Source: Amycolatopsis sulphurea (GTDB lineage: Bacteria; Actinomycetota; Actinomycetes; Mycobacteriales; Pseudonocardiaceae). From it: 64,000 nucleotides of DNA. The stretch lies in contig NZ_PDJK01000001.1 of assembly GCF_002564045.1 (NCBI RefSeq), positions 434,001 to 498,000 on the forward strand, in the 5' to 3' direction. The position numbers and the translations under genes were made by a program. The stretch's first letter is position 1, and each line of letters starts with the position of its first letter. This document shows positions 8,565-17,265 of this stretch, piece by piece. The notes under the pieces are model-generated. The model had not been told where the DNA came from and searched no databases. It saw nothing but the letters and a program-made list of their open reading frames with translations.

Positions 8565-9568
8565 CAGGACAGTGCGTCGACGACCGCATCCACATACGCG
8601 GACGCCGACTTCGGGCCACCGAACATCCAGATACCGTCCGGAATCCGGTGCACGTGCCCGGCCTTCACGAACGCCTGCTGCTTCCACACCGCGTTGTCCG
8701 CGAGGTCCATTTTGAACACGTCGCCTTCGCTGTCGCTGGCCGCGTACACGAACGTCGTCGCCGGGTCGGTGATCTTGGTCAGGCCCTCGACGTCGGTGGA
8801 GGCCAGGCCGTAGGTCTTGTCACCGCCGCCGGTCCACTGGTTGGCCAGCCCGAGTTCCTTCGCCACCCCGCCGAGGAACGAACCCGGCGTGTACATGCGG
8901 ACGGTGACGGTGCCGGAGGTCGCATAGCCGTCCGCCATAGTGAACGGCGCCCCGGTCTTGCCCGCCTTGGCGAGCCTGTCCTTCCCGCCGGCCACCTTCG
9001 CGTCGAAGTCGGCCAGCAGTTTCCCGCCCTGCTGCTGCGTTCCGGTCGCCTCGGCCAGTGTGGTCACGGTGCGGCGCAGGTAGCCGATCGGATCCGCCGC
9101 GTCCGAGCCCTTCAGCGCGAGCACCGGCACCTTTCCGGCGATCTGCGCGATCACGCTCTCCGGCAGGTCGGTGGTGGTGACCACCAGGTCCGGGTGCAGC
9201 GCGACGATCGCGTCGGTGCTCGGCTCGCCGCGGGTGCCCACGTCCGGAGTGGACTCGGGCAGCGGGGCGACCTTGTCGTAGACGTTGTAGTTCTTCACGT
9301 CGGCCGCGCCGATCGGTTGCACGCCCAGTGCCAGCAGGTTCTCGGTCAGGCCCCATTCCAGGGAGACCACCTTCGCCGCGGGCGCGGGCAGGCGCACCTG
9401 CCCGCGTTCGTCGGTGACGGTGACCGGGCCGGACGGTTTCGCGGCGGTGGTGGCCGCGGCGTCCGCCGGGGCCTCGGTGGTGCCGCAGGCCGAGGCGAAC
9501 AGCACGGCCAGCGCGGCCGCGGCGGCCTTCACGAGCGGCCTGCGGGGGGAACGGGGATGTGGGGACAC
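8564..9568 (-). CDS. Siderophore-binding lipoprotein (FecB/FhuD-like)
   Basis: A 334-residue class III periplasmic-binding protein anchored by lipid on the outer face of the membrane. The signal peptide ends in a lipobox with Cys at residue 28 (LFASAC) followed by a Thr/Ala linker. The mature part has the usual paired lobes (VVSLEWGLTENLLALGVQPIG, then HPDLVVTT) seen in siderophore receptors. Start is GTG at 9568 after GGAAGAAGGAAG. It sits between the ATPase and the permease in one operon under an iron box at 10449, so it should be made under iron starvation. The siderophore is unknown. Confidence 0.9.
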   Translation of the reverse strand: MSPHPRSPRRPLVKAAAAALAVLFASACGTTEAPADAAATTAAKPSGPVTVTDERGQVRLPAPAAKVVSLEWGLTENLLALGVQPIGAADVKNYNVYDKVAPLPESTPDVGTRGEPSTDAIVALHPDLVVTTTDLPESVIAQIAGKVPVLALKGSDAADPIGYLRRTVTTLAEATGTQQQGGKLLADFDAKVAGGKDRLAKAGKTGAPFTMADGYATSGTVTVRMYTPGSFLGGVAKELGLANQWTGGGDKTYGLASTDVEGLTKITDPATTFVYAASDSEGDVFKMDLADNAVWKQQAFVKAGHVHRIPDGIWMFGGPKSASAYVDAVVDALS

Positions 9569-9600
9569 GGATCTTCCTTCTTCCGGTGGGGGGAGCGCGT

Positions 9601-10446
9601 TCAGGCGGAGCGGGCCGTACGGGTCCGGGTGGTGTGCCTGCCGATCGGCCGGGTGCGCACGTGCCCGCTCTCGTCCGGGTACACCTCGATGCGCAGGCCG
9701 TAGACCTCGGTGAGCAGCTCCGGGGTGAGCACCTCGTCCGGGCGGCCGTCGGCCCGCACGACGCCGCGGGAGAGCAGCACGATCCGGTCGGCGACGGCGG
9801 CTGCCTGGTCGAGATCGTGCAGTACCACGCCGACCGCGACGCCGTGTTCGTCGGCGAGGTCGCGGACCAGGTCGAGGGTCTCGATCTGGTAGCGCAGGTC
9901 CAGGAAGGTGGTCGGCTCGTCGAGCAGCATCACGCCGGTGTCCTGCGCGAAGCAGGTGGCGAGCCAGACCCGCTGCAGTTCCCCTCCGGAAAGCTCGCCG
10001 ACCGGCCGGGCGGCCATCGCGGCGACGCCGGTGAGCCGCATCGCCCGCGCCACCACCGCGGGTCCCTCCGGATCGCCGGAGCCGAAGCGGCCGCGGTGCG
10101 GATGCCGGCCGTAGCCGACCACGTCGCGCACGCGCACCCCGCCGGGGGTGGGCCGGGACTGGGTCAGCATGCTCACGCGCCGGGCGAACTCCTTGGCGGA
10201 CAAGGCACGCGCGTCGACCTCGGCGTCGCCGGAGCCCGGCACGGTGACCGAGCCCGACTCCGGCCGGTGCAGCCGGGCCAGCGCGCGCAGCAGGGTGGAC
10301 TTGCCCGATCCGTTCGGGCCGATGAGGACGGTGACCGCGCCGGGACGCAGGGCGACCCCCGCGTCCCGTACCACCGGATCCGCGCCGTACCCGAGGGTCA
10401 GGGCGGTACCGGTGAGCGTCGGTGCGTCCGGCCGGGGAAGCGACAT
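9601..10446 (-). CDS. Iron-siderophore ABC transporter ATPase (FecE-like)
   Basis: A 281-residue cytoplasmic ATPase powering the permease and lipoprotein encoded downstream. Walker A GPNGSGKST lies at residues 43-51, signature LSGGELQR and Walker B VMLLDEPTTFLDL follow, then the switch histidine in VVLHDLDQ. The ATG at 10446 begins only two bases from the iron box, which suggests a very short leader or leaderless mRNA; the longer frame upstream translates the operator and is unlikely. First gene of the uptake operon 10446 to 6477. Confidence 0.93.
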   Translation of the reverse strand: MSLPRPDAPTLTGTALTLGYGADPVVRDAGVALRPGAVTVLIGPNGSGKSTLLRALARLHRPESGSVTVPGSGDAEVDARALSAKEFARRVSMLTQSRPTPGGVRVRDVVGYGRHPHRGRFGSGDPEGPAVVARAMRLTGVAAMAARPVGELSGGELQRVWLATCFAQDTGVMLLDEPTTFLDLRYQIETLDLVRDLADEHGVAVGVVLHDLDQAAAVADRIVLLSRGVVRADGRPDEVLTPELLTEVYGLRIEVYPDESGHVRTRPIGRHTTRTRTARSA

Positions 10447-10448
10447 GA

Positions 10449-10463
10449 AGGTTAGCCTAACCT
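10449..10463. promoter_or_regulatory. Iron box (IdeR/DmdR-type operator)
   Basis: AGGTTAGCCTAACCT is a perfect inverted repeat matching the core of the actinobacterial IdeR/DmdR iron box (TTAGGTTAGGCTAACCTAA). It abuts the ATG of the siderophore ATPase gene. Repression by Fe2+-loaded IdeR/DmdR is established for such sites; its action here is inferred. Confidence 0.85.
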
Positions 10464-10637
10464 GACAGTTCCGGTTTGTGCAGTCCGCGCGGCCGTCGGT
10501 GGCGCAGCTCACCGGGGACCGGTTTGTACCGGCTGGCGGCGGGCGGCGCACCAGGATGTGAAACGCCTTGGCCGCGTCCGATTCCCGTCCTAGCTTCGGA
10601 ACCCGACAGGAACCGACCGGACGAGGGGAGCCGGTGC

Positions 10638-11996
10638 GTGGCCATTGGCGAACTCGCGACGACTCCGCCGATCGGGCCGGGCTGGCTCGTCGCCCGGATC
10701 GGCGAGCGCACCGCGCGTGGCGTGGCGAGCACGGTCTCCGGCCTGATCCGCGATGGTCAGGTGCCGCCCGGCACGCGGCTGCCCACCGTGCGGGCGCTCG
10801 CCGCGGAGCTTTCGGTCAGCCCCACGACCATTGCCGAGGCGTGGTCGCAGCTGCGCACCGCGGGCCTGATCGGCACCGGCCGACGCCGGGGCACGATCGT
10901 GCTCGAACCCCCGGCCGCCCCGGCGCCCGGCGGAGTGTTCTCCGGATGGCCGGCCGTGGATCTGGAACACGGGCTGCCCGATCCGGTCCTGCTGCCCCCG
11001 CTGGAGGACGCCGTGGCCGCCGGGGTGCGCACCGAACGTCCCGGCGGCCACGACGTGCTCACCGCCCGGCTGCGGTCCGCGGTCCGCTCGGACTGGCCTT
11101 TCCCGGCCGAGTCATGGACGATCGCGGCCGGCGGGCACGACGGGATGCTGCTGGCCTGCCAGGCCGTGGCGCGCCCCGGGGATACCGTCGCGCTCGAAAC
11201 GCCGACCGCCCCGTGGCTGCTGGACCTTCTCCGCAACTCCCGGATCCACGTCGTCGGCGTGCCCTGCGACGACGACGGCCCACAGCCCGCCGCACTGGCC
11301 GCCGTGCTCGCCACACACCGCCCGGTCGCGTTCATCTACCAGACCCGCGCGCAAATCCCGCTCGGGCATTCGGTGCCGCCACAGCGCATCGCCGACCTCG
11401 CCGCAGTCCTGTCCGAAGAGGACCTCGCCGTAATCGAGGACGACGATCTCGGCCCGCTGGCCACCGCACCCCCAGTCAGCCTCGGCGCGCACCTGCCCGG
11501 CCGGGTGCTGCACGTACGCTCGTACTGCACCGCGTTCGGCCCGGAGCTGCGCAGCTGCGTGCTCGGCGGCCCGGCCACACTGATCGACCAGGTGCGCCGG
11601 CATCGCGGCCCCGGCTGGTCGAGCCGCATCCTGCAGAACGCGCAGGCGTTCCTGCTCACCGATCCGGGCACCGCCGTCCTGCTCCACCGCGCCGCCCACC
11701 GCTACGCCCAGCGCCGCACCGCTCTGTCGGATGCCTTGCGCGAACAGGGCATTCCCGCCTTCGGCCGAGACGGTCTCGGGCTGTGGATCCCGGTCGCCGA
11801 GGAGTCCCGCACCCTGATCGCCTTGGCGGCCAAGGGCATTTCGGCCGGCGAGGGCCGGCGATGTTATCCGGCTTCAGGTCCGCCGCATCTGCGCGTGGCG
11901 ACCGGGCAGCTTCCGGACGACCCGGCGCTGGTGGCGGATCTGGCCCGGATGATCGGGCGTGCCGTGCACCGGGGCCGGATTTCCAGCGTGGAGTGA
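10638..11996 (+). CDS. MocR-type regulator (GntR helix plus aminotransferase fold) lacking the PLP lysine
   Basis: A 452-residue chimera: residues 1-75 are a GntR winged helix (GLIRDGQVPPGTRLPTVRALA, then TIAEAWSQLRTAGLI) and the rest is a class I aminotransferase fold as in PdxR/MocR regulators. In MocR proteins the SFSK-type loop holds the lysine that binds pyridoxal phosphate; here it reads RSYCTAFGPELR, so Thr298 stands in the lysine place by my alignment. The domain may therefore sense something else or bind PLP non-covalently. Start is GTG at 10638 with GAGGGGAG upstream. It diverges from the siderophore operon. Targets unknown. Confidence 0.85.
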   Translation: MAIGELATTPPIGPGWLVARIGERTARGVASTVSGLIRDGQVPPGTRLPTVRALAAELSVSPTTIAEAWSQLRTAGLIGTGRRRGTIVLEPPAAPAPGGVFSGWPAVDLEHGLPDPVLLPPLEDAVAAGVRTERPGGHDVLTARLRSAVRSDWPFPAESWTIAAGGHDGMLLACQAVARPGDTVALETPTAPWLLDLLRNSRIHVVGVPCDDDGPQPAALAAVLATHRPVAFIYQTRAQIPLGHSVPPQRIADLAAVLSEEDLAVIEDDDLGPLATAPPVSLGAHLPGRVLHVRSYCTAFGPELRSCVLGGPATLIDQVRRHRGPGWSSRILQNAQAFLLTDPGTAVLLHRAAHRYAQRRTALSDALREQGIPAFGRDGLGLWIPVAEESRTLIALAAKGISAGEGRRCYPASGPPHLRVATGQLPDDPALVADLARMIGRAVHRGRISSVE

Positions 11997-12051
11997 CGCT
12001 GCGGAGTGACATTGTGGAATTACACTGTGGACTGACGCTGTGGACTCCGGC

Positions 12052-13329
12052 TCAGCCCTGCGTATCGAACAACGCCCAATCCAGGAACGGATTACGGAAC
12101 TTCCCCGCCGGATCGAGCCGCCCGGCCAGCTCCCGGAACTTCGGCAATCCACGGTGCCCCGGTTCGAGCGGCTTGCCGTGCACCAGCTTGCCCCAGTGCG
12201 CGCGGACGGCGAACGGGGCGAGTCGTTCCTCCATCAGCGGCAGCAGGGCTTCGACTTCCGGCTGTCGGGGGCGCCAGGTGAAGTGCAGGGCCACGCGGTC
12301 GCTGCGGTAGCCGGGGCTCAGCCACAGGTCGTCGGCGGCCAGGGTGCGGATTTCCGAGACCAGTGCGAGTTCCGCGATCCGGTCGCCGATTCCGCGCAGG
12401 GCCTCGAAAACGGCTGCGGCGGATGCCCGGGGGACGAAGTATTCGCTCTGCAGTTCCGCGCCGACGCTCGGGGCGAAGCCGACGCGGAAATGGGGCAGCC
12501 GGTCATACCACGGGCCGGGTACGCCGCCTTGCACGGTGGTGTTCTCCGCGGATATGCCCGCGGCGTGTGCCGGGTGCCGGGGTCCGTCGGCGGGGACGGC
12601 GCCGAAGAGGGTGCGGGGTACTTCGGCGGGCACGCGGTTCTTCAGTACCACCTGGTCGACGACGTCGCGTGCCCAGTTGGTGAACATGCTGACGCTGTAC
12701 CCGGCCGCCTGGATCTCGTCGAAATGCTCGATCGCGGCCTGCCACGGAAGCGCGTCGAACGCGTCTTGCCTTACCTGGAACGCCGGTTCCAGGTCGAGTG
12801 TGAGCCGGGTGAGCACGCCGAGCGCGCCAGCGTTCACGACCAGGCCGGGGAAGACGTCCGGGTCGCCGGTACGGCTGAACGTGCGCAGCTCGCCGTCCGC
12901 GGTGAGCAGTTCGACCGCGGACACCGCGGAGGCGAGACCGGGCTGGTGCTGCCCGGAGCCGTGCGTACCGGTCGCGACGCTGCCCGCCACCGTGATGTGC
13001 GGCAGGGACGCGAGGTTCGCCAGCGCGAAGCCCGCTTCGTCGAGTTGCTTCACCACATCGCCGTAGCGGACCCCGCCGCCGAGGGTGACGCTGGCGGCGG
13101 CCGGATCGATCGTCGTGGGCACGTCGAGCGCGCTCAGGTCGAGCTGGAGGCCGTCCGGGCTGTCGGCCACTGCGTTGAAGGAGTGCCGGCTGCCGAGCGC
13201 CTTGACCCGGGGAGCCCGCGCGACCAGTTCCCGGGCCTCTTCGACGGTGCGTGGAGTGCGGATCTCGCGGGCCCGGTAGGTGAGGTTCCCGGCCCAGTTC
13301 GTCCGGGTGGCACGCGCGTCGTCGATCAC
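12052..13329 (-). CDS. FAD-linked alditol oxidase
   Basis: VAO/PCMH-family flavoprotein of about 425 residues, close in layout to Streptomyces alditol (xylitol/sorbitol) oxidase, which oxidises C1 of sugar alcohols with O2 giving H2O2. Near the N-terminus TNWAGNLTYRA is typical; KALGSRHSFN and SVATGTHGSG mark the FAD-binding domain with the covalent-FAD histidine region; the C-terminal HWGKLV...KFRNPFLDW is characteristic. I favour the GTG at 13329, giving VIDDARATRTNWAG as in relatives; an ATG at 13356 would add nine residues. No clear ribosome-binding site precedes either. Confidence 0.88.
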   Translation of the reverse strand: MIDDARATRTNWAGNLTYRAREIRTPRTVEEARELVARAPRVKALGSRHSFNAVADSPDGLQLDLSALDVPTTIDPAAASVTLGGGVRYGDVVKQLDEAGFALANLASLPHITVAGSVATGTHGSGQHQPGLASAVSAVELLTADGELRTFSRTGDPDVFPGLVVNAGALGVLTRLTLDLEPAFQVRQDAFDALPWQAAIEHFDEIQAAGYSVSMFTNWARDVVDQVVLKNRVPAEVPRTLFGAVPADGPRHPAHAAGISAENTTVQGGVPGPWYDRLPHFRVGFAPSVGAELQSEYFVPRASAAAVFEALRGIGDRIAELALVSEIRTLAADDLWLSPGYRSDRVALHFTWRPRQPEVEALLPLMEERLAPFAVRAHWGKLVHGKPLEPGHRGLPKFRELAGRLDPAGKFRNPFLDWALFDTQG

Positions 13330-13519
13330 GAGAGCCGAGCTTACTGTGCCGATCATTACCAATCCGACCACAGTCACGGCCGAATGGCTTCGTAGCAACG
13401 GTTACGTGCCGGGTGGGGGTCGGCCTACTAAATTAATCAGTTACCCGCGCGTGGCTCGCCGCCCCGGGCGCGCCGGGGCAGACTGGGCGCAGCACAGGCT
13501 GACGCGAGGGGACACCGAG

Positions 13520-14377
13520 ATGCATGCCGCCGGGCTGGTTCTGCACCCGCGCCGGGATTCCGCGGCCGCGGTCGCCGCGGTGCTCGGCTGGGCCGCCGGA
13601 CGCGGGATCGAGATCCTCGGCATCGCCGACGAGCTGGAGCGGCTCGACTGCTCGGCGGTCGGCGTGCCGTCCGCCGAACTGGGCAGCCGGGCGGACCTGC
13701 TGGTCAGCCTCGGCGGCGACGGCACCATGCTGCGGGCGATGCGCCTCGCCGACGGGCAGCGTGCCCCGGTGCTCGGGGTGAACCTGGGCAAGCTGGGCTT
13801 CCTCGCCGAGGTCGACGTGCCGGACCTGCCCAACGCGCTCTCGGCCATCGACGGGCACGAGTTCACGGTGGAGCCCCGGCTCGCAGTCGACGCCCGGCTC
13901 GGCGAACGCACCGTGACGGCATTCAACGACGTCGCCGTGGTCCGAGTACCGGGCGACGGCAGCGCGATCGTCGCAGTGCGGGTGAATGGTCAGCAGTTCG
14001 TCAGCTACGCCGCCGACGCGGTCGTAGTGGCCACGCCGACCGGCTCTACCGCGTACAGCTTCTCCGCAGGCGGGCCGATCACCAGCCCGTCCGTGGAGGC
14101 GCTGCTGGTGACTCCGGCCGCGCCGCACTCCGCGTACAGCCGGGGCGTGGTGTTGTCCGTACACGACGTCGTCGCGTTGGAGGTGCTGCCCTCCAGCGGA
14201 CGGCTCGCTGTGGAGGTCGACGGGCAGGTAGCCGGGTACGTCGGGCCGGGGGAAACGATCGAGCTGAAGGCCCGCCCTGGTGCTGCGCGGGTGGTCCGGC
14301 TCGGCATGACGACCTTCTACCAGCGCGCCCGCCGCAAGCTGCGGCTCACCGACTCCGCGGAGATCCCGCCGGGATGA
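13520..14377 (+). CDS. nadK: NAD kinase
   Basis: Phosphorylates NAD to NADP. The 285-residue protein has the GGDGTMLRA ATP-grasp motif (about residue 70), LGVNLGKLGFLAE, the NDV motif and the PTGSTAYSFSAGGP conserved region. ATG at 13520 follows GCGAGGGG; the longer frame upstream overlaps the oxidase gene and has no homology in character. Stands alone. The last 30 bases overlap, on the other strand, the end of a threonine synthase remnant. Actinomycetes often hold two NAD kinases; whether this is the main one cannot be told. Confidence 0.93.
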   Translation: MHAAGLVLHPRRDSAAAVAAVLGWAAGRGIEILGIADELERLDCSAVGVPSAELGSRADLLVSLGGDGTMLRAMRLADGQRAPVLGVNLGKLGFLAEVDVPDLPNALSAIDGHEFTVEPRLAVDARLGERTVTAFNDVAVVRVPGDGSAIVAVRVNGQQFVSYAADAVVVATPTGSTAYSFSAGGPITSPSVEALLVTPAAPHSAYSRGVVLSVHDVVALEVLPSSGRLAVEVDGQVAGYVGPGETIELKARPGAARVVRLGMTTFYQRARRKLRLTDSAEIPPG

Positions 14378-14562
14378 CGCCGTCCTTCGCGAGCAGCGGG
14401 ACGTCGAGGGGCACCGTTTCGGGGTACTTGATCCCGGCGCCGGTGTTGAGGACGACGGTCTCGTCGTCCTCGCCGAGCCATCCGGACTCCTGGAGCCGGT
14501 CCACCGCCGCGAAACAGGCTGCGCCCTCCGGGCAGACGAACGCGCCGATCGGCCGGAACCCC
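14346..14562 (-). pseudogene. thrC: Threonine synthase C-terminal remnant
   Basis: About 65 codons reading FRPIGAFVCPEGAACFAAVD, then DETVVLNTGAGIKYPETV, the C-terminal signature of threonine synthase (PLP enzyme, phosphohomoserine to threonine). Upstream in this frame the sequence runs straight into MITE copy C at 14563, and beyond the element the frame has stops and no homology I recognise. So only the last sixth of the gene remains. It is a relic, not a working gene. Confidence 0.8.
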
Positions 14563-14735
14563 CAAGGTTCCGGCAAAGTTGGTCGGGGATCCGGCAGTGG
14601 GCGTTGCGGAGGTGTGTGCGACCACCTCGTGGCGTGTGCCGGACCGGTTTCGGGTCTGTGAAGGGGCCCTTGACGGACTCTGAGTCTGTGAAGGGCCCCT
14701 TCACAGTCCTCCACACCGACTTTGCCGACGCCCTG
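14563..14735 (+). mobile_element. MITE-like element, copy C (173 bp)
   Basis: Begins CAAGGTTCCGGCAAAGTTGG and ends ACTTTGCCGACGCCCTG. It carries only the ends and the palindrome, lacking the ~80-bp left interior of copies A and B. GCCGGAACCC is found at 14552-14561 and again at 14736-14745, a 10-bp target duplication (one extra C lies before the left end). It sits inside the threonine synthase remnant. Confidence 0.82.
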
Positions 14736-15038
14736 GCCGGAACCCGGTGAGTCTGGATCTCCGCTGTCCGGCCGGTCAACCGCGGCCACTGCGGTGTCCG
14801 AGCCCGGTGCCCCGGCCGTCGGGGAACAGCATCGGGGAGTCCCGTCACATGGTCTCGGCATATGGCTGGCGATGCGAGATGACGCCCGGGATGGTCTGAA
14901 CATCCTCGATTCCAGGCGAAATTCGCCGGGGAATGTGCCTGGGTTTCGCCGAGGGCCCAGCGTCTGAGCGCCGACGGAGGCAGGATTGCGGGGACTGTAC
15001 CGTCTCTTGCGTCTCTTGCGTCTCTTGCGTCTCTCAGG
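14736..15038. other. Non-coding stretch with 9-bp tandem repeat
   Basis: No gene supported on either strand. At 15002-15034 the unit GTCTCTTGC is repeated three and a half times just beyond the 3' end of the DUF2795 gene. The frame that continues the threonine synthase remnant has an early stop here. Confidence 0.5.
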
Positions 15039-15215
15039 TCACTCGCGTCCCAGGAGCCGGTGCACGACGTCTGCGCTCTCGTACTCCTGCTCGGGCAAGG
15101 TGCCCAGGCGGCCGAGCACGGTGTCATCCGCGCCGCACGCGCTCGCGCAGCGCAGGAGTTCGGCCCGGTCGCATGGGTAGCGGACCTCGGCGAGGTATTC
15201 GTGCACCTCCGGCAT
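15039..15215 (-). CDS. DUF2795-like small protein
   Basis: A 58-residue acidic protein resembling DUF2795 proteins: EVHEYLAEVRYPCDRAELL matches their helix-turn-helix-like first half, and LPEQEYESADVVHRLLG the second. Function of the family is unknown. The ATG at 15215 has an excellent GAGAGGAGAG upstream. Two Cys (CDR, ASACG) are present. Stands alone, facing away from the MFS gene. Confidence 0.7.
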   Translation of the reverse strand: MPEVHEYLAEVRYPCDRAELLRCASACGADDTVLGRLGTLPEQEYESADVVHRLLGRE

Positions 15216-15390
15216 CGCGGCTCTCCTCTCGGGTGGGCGTGAGTGTTCCCCGGCTACCCGATCCGCGGCGGGCCATACCTGCACCCAAATGAGTCGGTTC
15301 CCGAACTATTTATGTGATCTTTACCCATCAAGCATGGCGCAACCCGGGGGTAAAGTAGTTCTGTAGAAGAATGAAATCGAAGGAGGCGAC

Positions 15391-16749
15391 GTGACGGTCC
15401 TGCTGGAGCGGGCGCGGCCGCGGGCAGTGCGGGAACATCCGCGGGCCGGATGGTTCGCGGTCGGCGCGGTGTGCTTCGGCGCGTTCATGGGGCAACTGGA
15501 CGCCAGCATCGTCACGCTGACTTTCCCGGCACTGCAGCGGGAATACGCCGAGCCGCTGGCCGCGGTGGAGTGGGTGTCGCTGGCGTACCTGCTCGCGCTG
15601 GTCGGGCTGCTGGCCGCGGTCGGCCGGATCGCGGACGCGGTCGGCCGGAAGCTCACCTACGTGTACGGGTTCGCCGTGTTCACCGCCGCCTCGATCGCCT
15701 GCGGGCTGGCTCCGTCGCTCGGCTGGCTGGTCGGGTTCCGGGTGGTGCAGGCGCTCGGCGCCGCGATGCTGCAGGCCAACAGCGTGGCGCTGGTGGTGCG
15801 CAGCGTGCCGCGCGAGCGGATGCGGGCCGCGCTCGGCGTGCAGGCCGCCGCGCAGGCGCTCGGGCTCGCGCTCGGCCCGGCGGTCGGCGCGTTGCTGGTC
15901 GACACCGCAGGTTGGCGCTGGGTTTTCCTGGTCAACGCGCCGGTCGGCCTGATCGGCCTGATCGCCGGGCGCTACCTGCTGCCGCGCACGCGGGAGCGCA
16001 CGCCGCTCGGCCGGTTCGACGGCGCCGGGGTCCTGCTGCTGGCGACCGCCTCGACCGCGCTGCTGCTGGCCCTGTCCGGGGTGTCCGGACTGAACCTGCC
16101 GGGCTGGGCGATCGGCGTGCTGGCCGGGGTCGCGCTGGCCGCGGGCACCGGGTTCGTGCTGCGGGAACGCACTGCGGGCAGCCCGATCGTGCGGCTGTCC
16201 GTGCTGCGTCCGCCGGTGGTCTCGCTCGGGCTGGTCGGCGCGCTGTGCGGGTATCTCGTGCTGTTCGGGCCGCTCACCCTGCTGCCGCAGGTGTCCGGAG
16301 CGAAGGGGAGCCTCGGGCTGGTGCTCACCTGCTTGCCCGCCGGGTTCGCGCTCGCCGCGGTGCTCGCCGACCGGGTGCTGCCCGCCCGCTTCGGCGCGCG
16401 GGGCCGGACGGTGCTCGGCGCGCTGGCCGCGGCGGCCGGGTGCGGCGGGCTCGCGCTGGTGTCCACACCGTGGGAGACAGGCGTGTCGCTGGTCGTGGCC
16501 GGGCTCGGTCTGGGAGTGTTCATCCCGGCGAACAACTCGGCCGTGATGGGTGCGATCCCGGCGGCGATGTCGGCCACCGGAGGTGGACTGGTGAACATGG
16601 CACGCGGTCTGGGCACCGCTCTCGGCGTGGCGCTGGTGACGCTCTGCCTGCACACCGGCGGCGAATCCGTCGCCCTCGCGGTACTGGCCGGTGCGGGCGT
16701 GCTCGCCGCGGGTACCGGACTGGCCGCGCGGGGCGAGGCGGCTCGGTGA
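15391..16749 (+). CDS. MFS drug/proton antiporter (DHA2-like)
   Basis: A 452-residue exporter with about 12-14 transmembrane helices. The early FMGQLDASIVTLTFPALQ matches motif D1 of the DHA2/EmrB group, GRIADAVGRK is the loop 2-3 MFS motif A, and ALGLALGPAVGALLV motif C of antiporters. GTG at 15391 follows AGGAGG. Its stop overlaps the start of a MarR regulator (GTGA), so they form an operon. Upstream, AGTTCTGTAGAAGA contains TTCT-gt-AGAA, a possible MarR operator. Substrate unknown. Confidence 0.88.
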   Translation: MTVLLERARPRAVREHPRAGWFAVGAVCFGAFMGQLDASIVTLTFPALQREYAEPLAAVEWVSLAYLLALVGLLAAVGRIADAVGRKLTYVYGFAVFTAASIACGLAPSLGWLVGFRVVQALGAAMLQANSVALVVRSVPRERMRAALGVQAAAQALGLALGPAVGALLVDTAGWRWVFLVNAPVGLIGLIAGRYLLPRTRERTPLGRFDGAGVLLLATASTALLLALSGVSGLNLPGWAIGVLAGVALAAGTGFVLRERTAGSPIVRLSVLRPPVVSLGLVGALCGYLVLFGPLTLLPQVSGAKGSLGLVLTCLPAGFALAAVLADRVLPARFGARGRTVLGALAAAAGCGGLALVSTPWETGVSLVVAGLGLGVFIPANNSAVMGAIPAAMSATGGGLVNMARGLGTALGVALVTLCLHTGGESVALAVLAGAGVLAAGTGLAARGEAAR

Positions 16750-17261
16750 CCGGAAAGGGTCCGCACGCTGCCTCCGACGGGCCGGAGGTCACCGCGGCCG
16801 CGATGCTCGAAGGAACCGTCCCGGAACCCGTGCTCGCCGACGTCGTGGCACGGCTGCGGCGGGCGATGCGGCGGGCCGCGCGGACGGCCGATCCGGACAA
16901 CACGCTGTCCGTGGCGCAGCTGGAACTGCTGTCCTGCCTGGCGGAACACCCCGGGGCCCGGCCGAGCAGGCTGGCGCAGCTGCTGAAGCTCGCGCCGAAC
17001 TCGGTCACCACCATGGTCACCGGCCTGCGCACGCGGGACCTGGTCACCCGCACCAGCGGCGGCGGCGACCGGCGCACGGTCGCGCTGGAGCTGACCGCGG
17101 CCGGGCGCGAGGCGGTCGATCGGTATCAGGCGCACAACGCCGCGATCCTCGCCGCCGCACTCGACCGTGTCCATCCGGCATGGCGGCACCTGATCGCCGC
17201 CGCCATCCCCGCCCTCGCGGAACTGATCGGCGCGATCGACGACCTCGCCGAGTCCGGCTGA
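16746..17261 (+). CDS. MarR-family transcriptional regulator
   Basis: A 171-residue winged-helix regulator. LSVAQLELLSCLAEHPGARP, LAQLLKLAPNSVTTMVTGL and the wing RTSGGGDRRTVALELTAAG are the MarR helices and wing. The GTG start lies within the GTGA overlap with the MFS gene, so the two are co-translated, and the likely task is to repress that exporter until a ligand binds. Ligand unknown. Confidence 0.9.
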   Translation: MTGKGPHAASDGPEVTAAAMLEGTVPEPVLADVVARLRRAMRRAARTADPDNTLSVAQLELLSCLAEHPGARPSRLAQLLKLAPNSVTTMVTGLRTRDLVTRTSGGGDRRTVALELTAAGREAVDRYQAHNAAILAAALDRVHPAWRHLIAAAIPALAELIGAIDDLAESG

Positions 17262-17265
17262 TCCC

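Noticed and set aside
15002..15034. 9-bp tandem repeat as a phase-variation switch
   Set aside because: Nine is a multiple of three and the array is outside the neighbouring gene.
13433..15127. A 564-codon minus-strand frame covering NAD kinase and the region beyond
   Set aside because: Antisense of nadK, translates an inverted-repeat element and the 9-bp tandem repeat; no homology in character.
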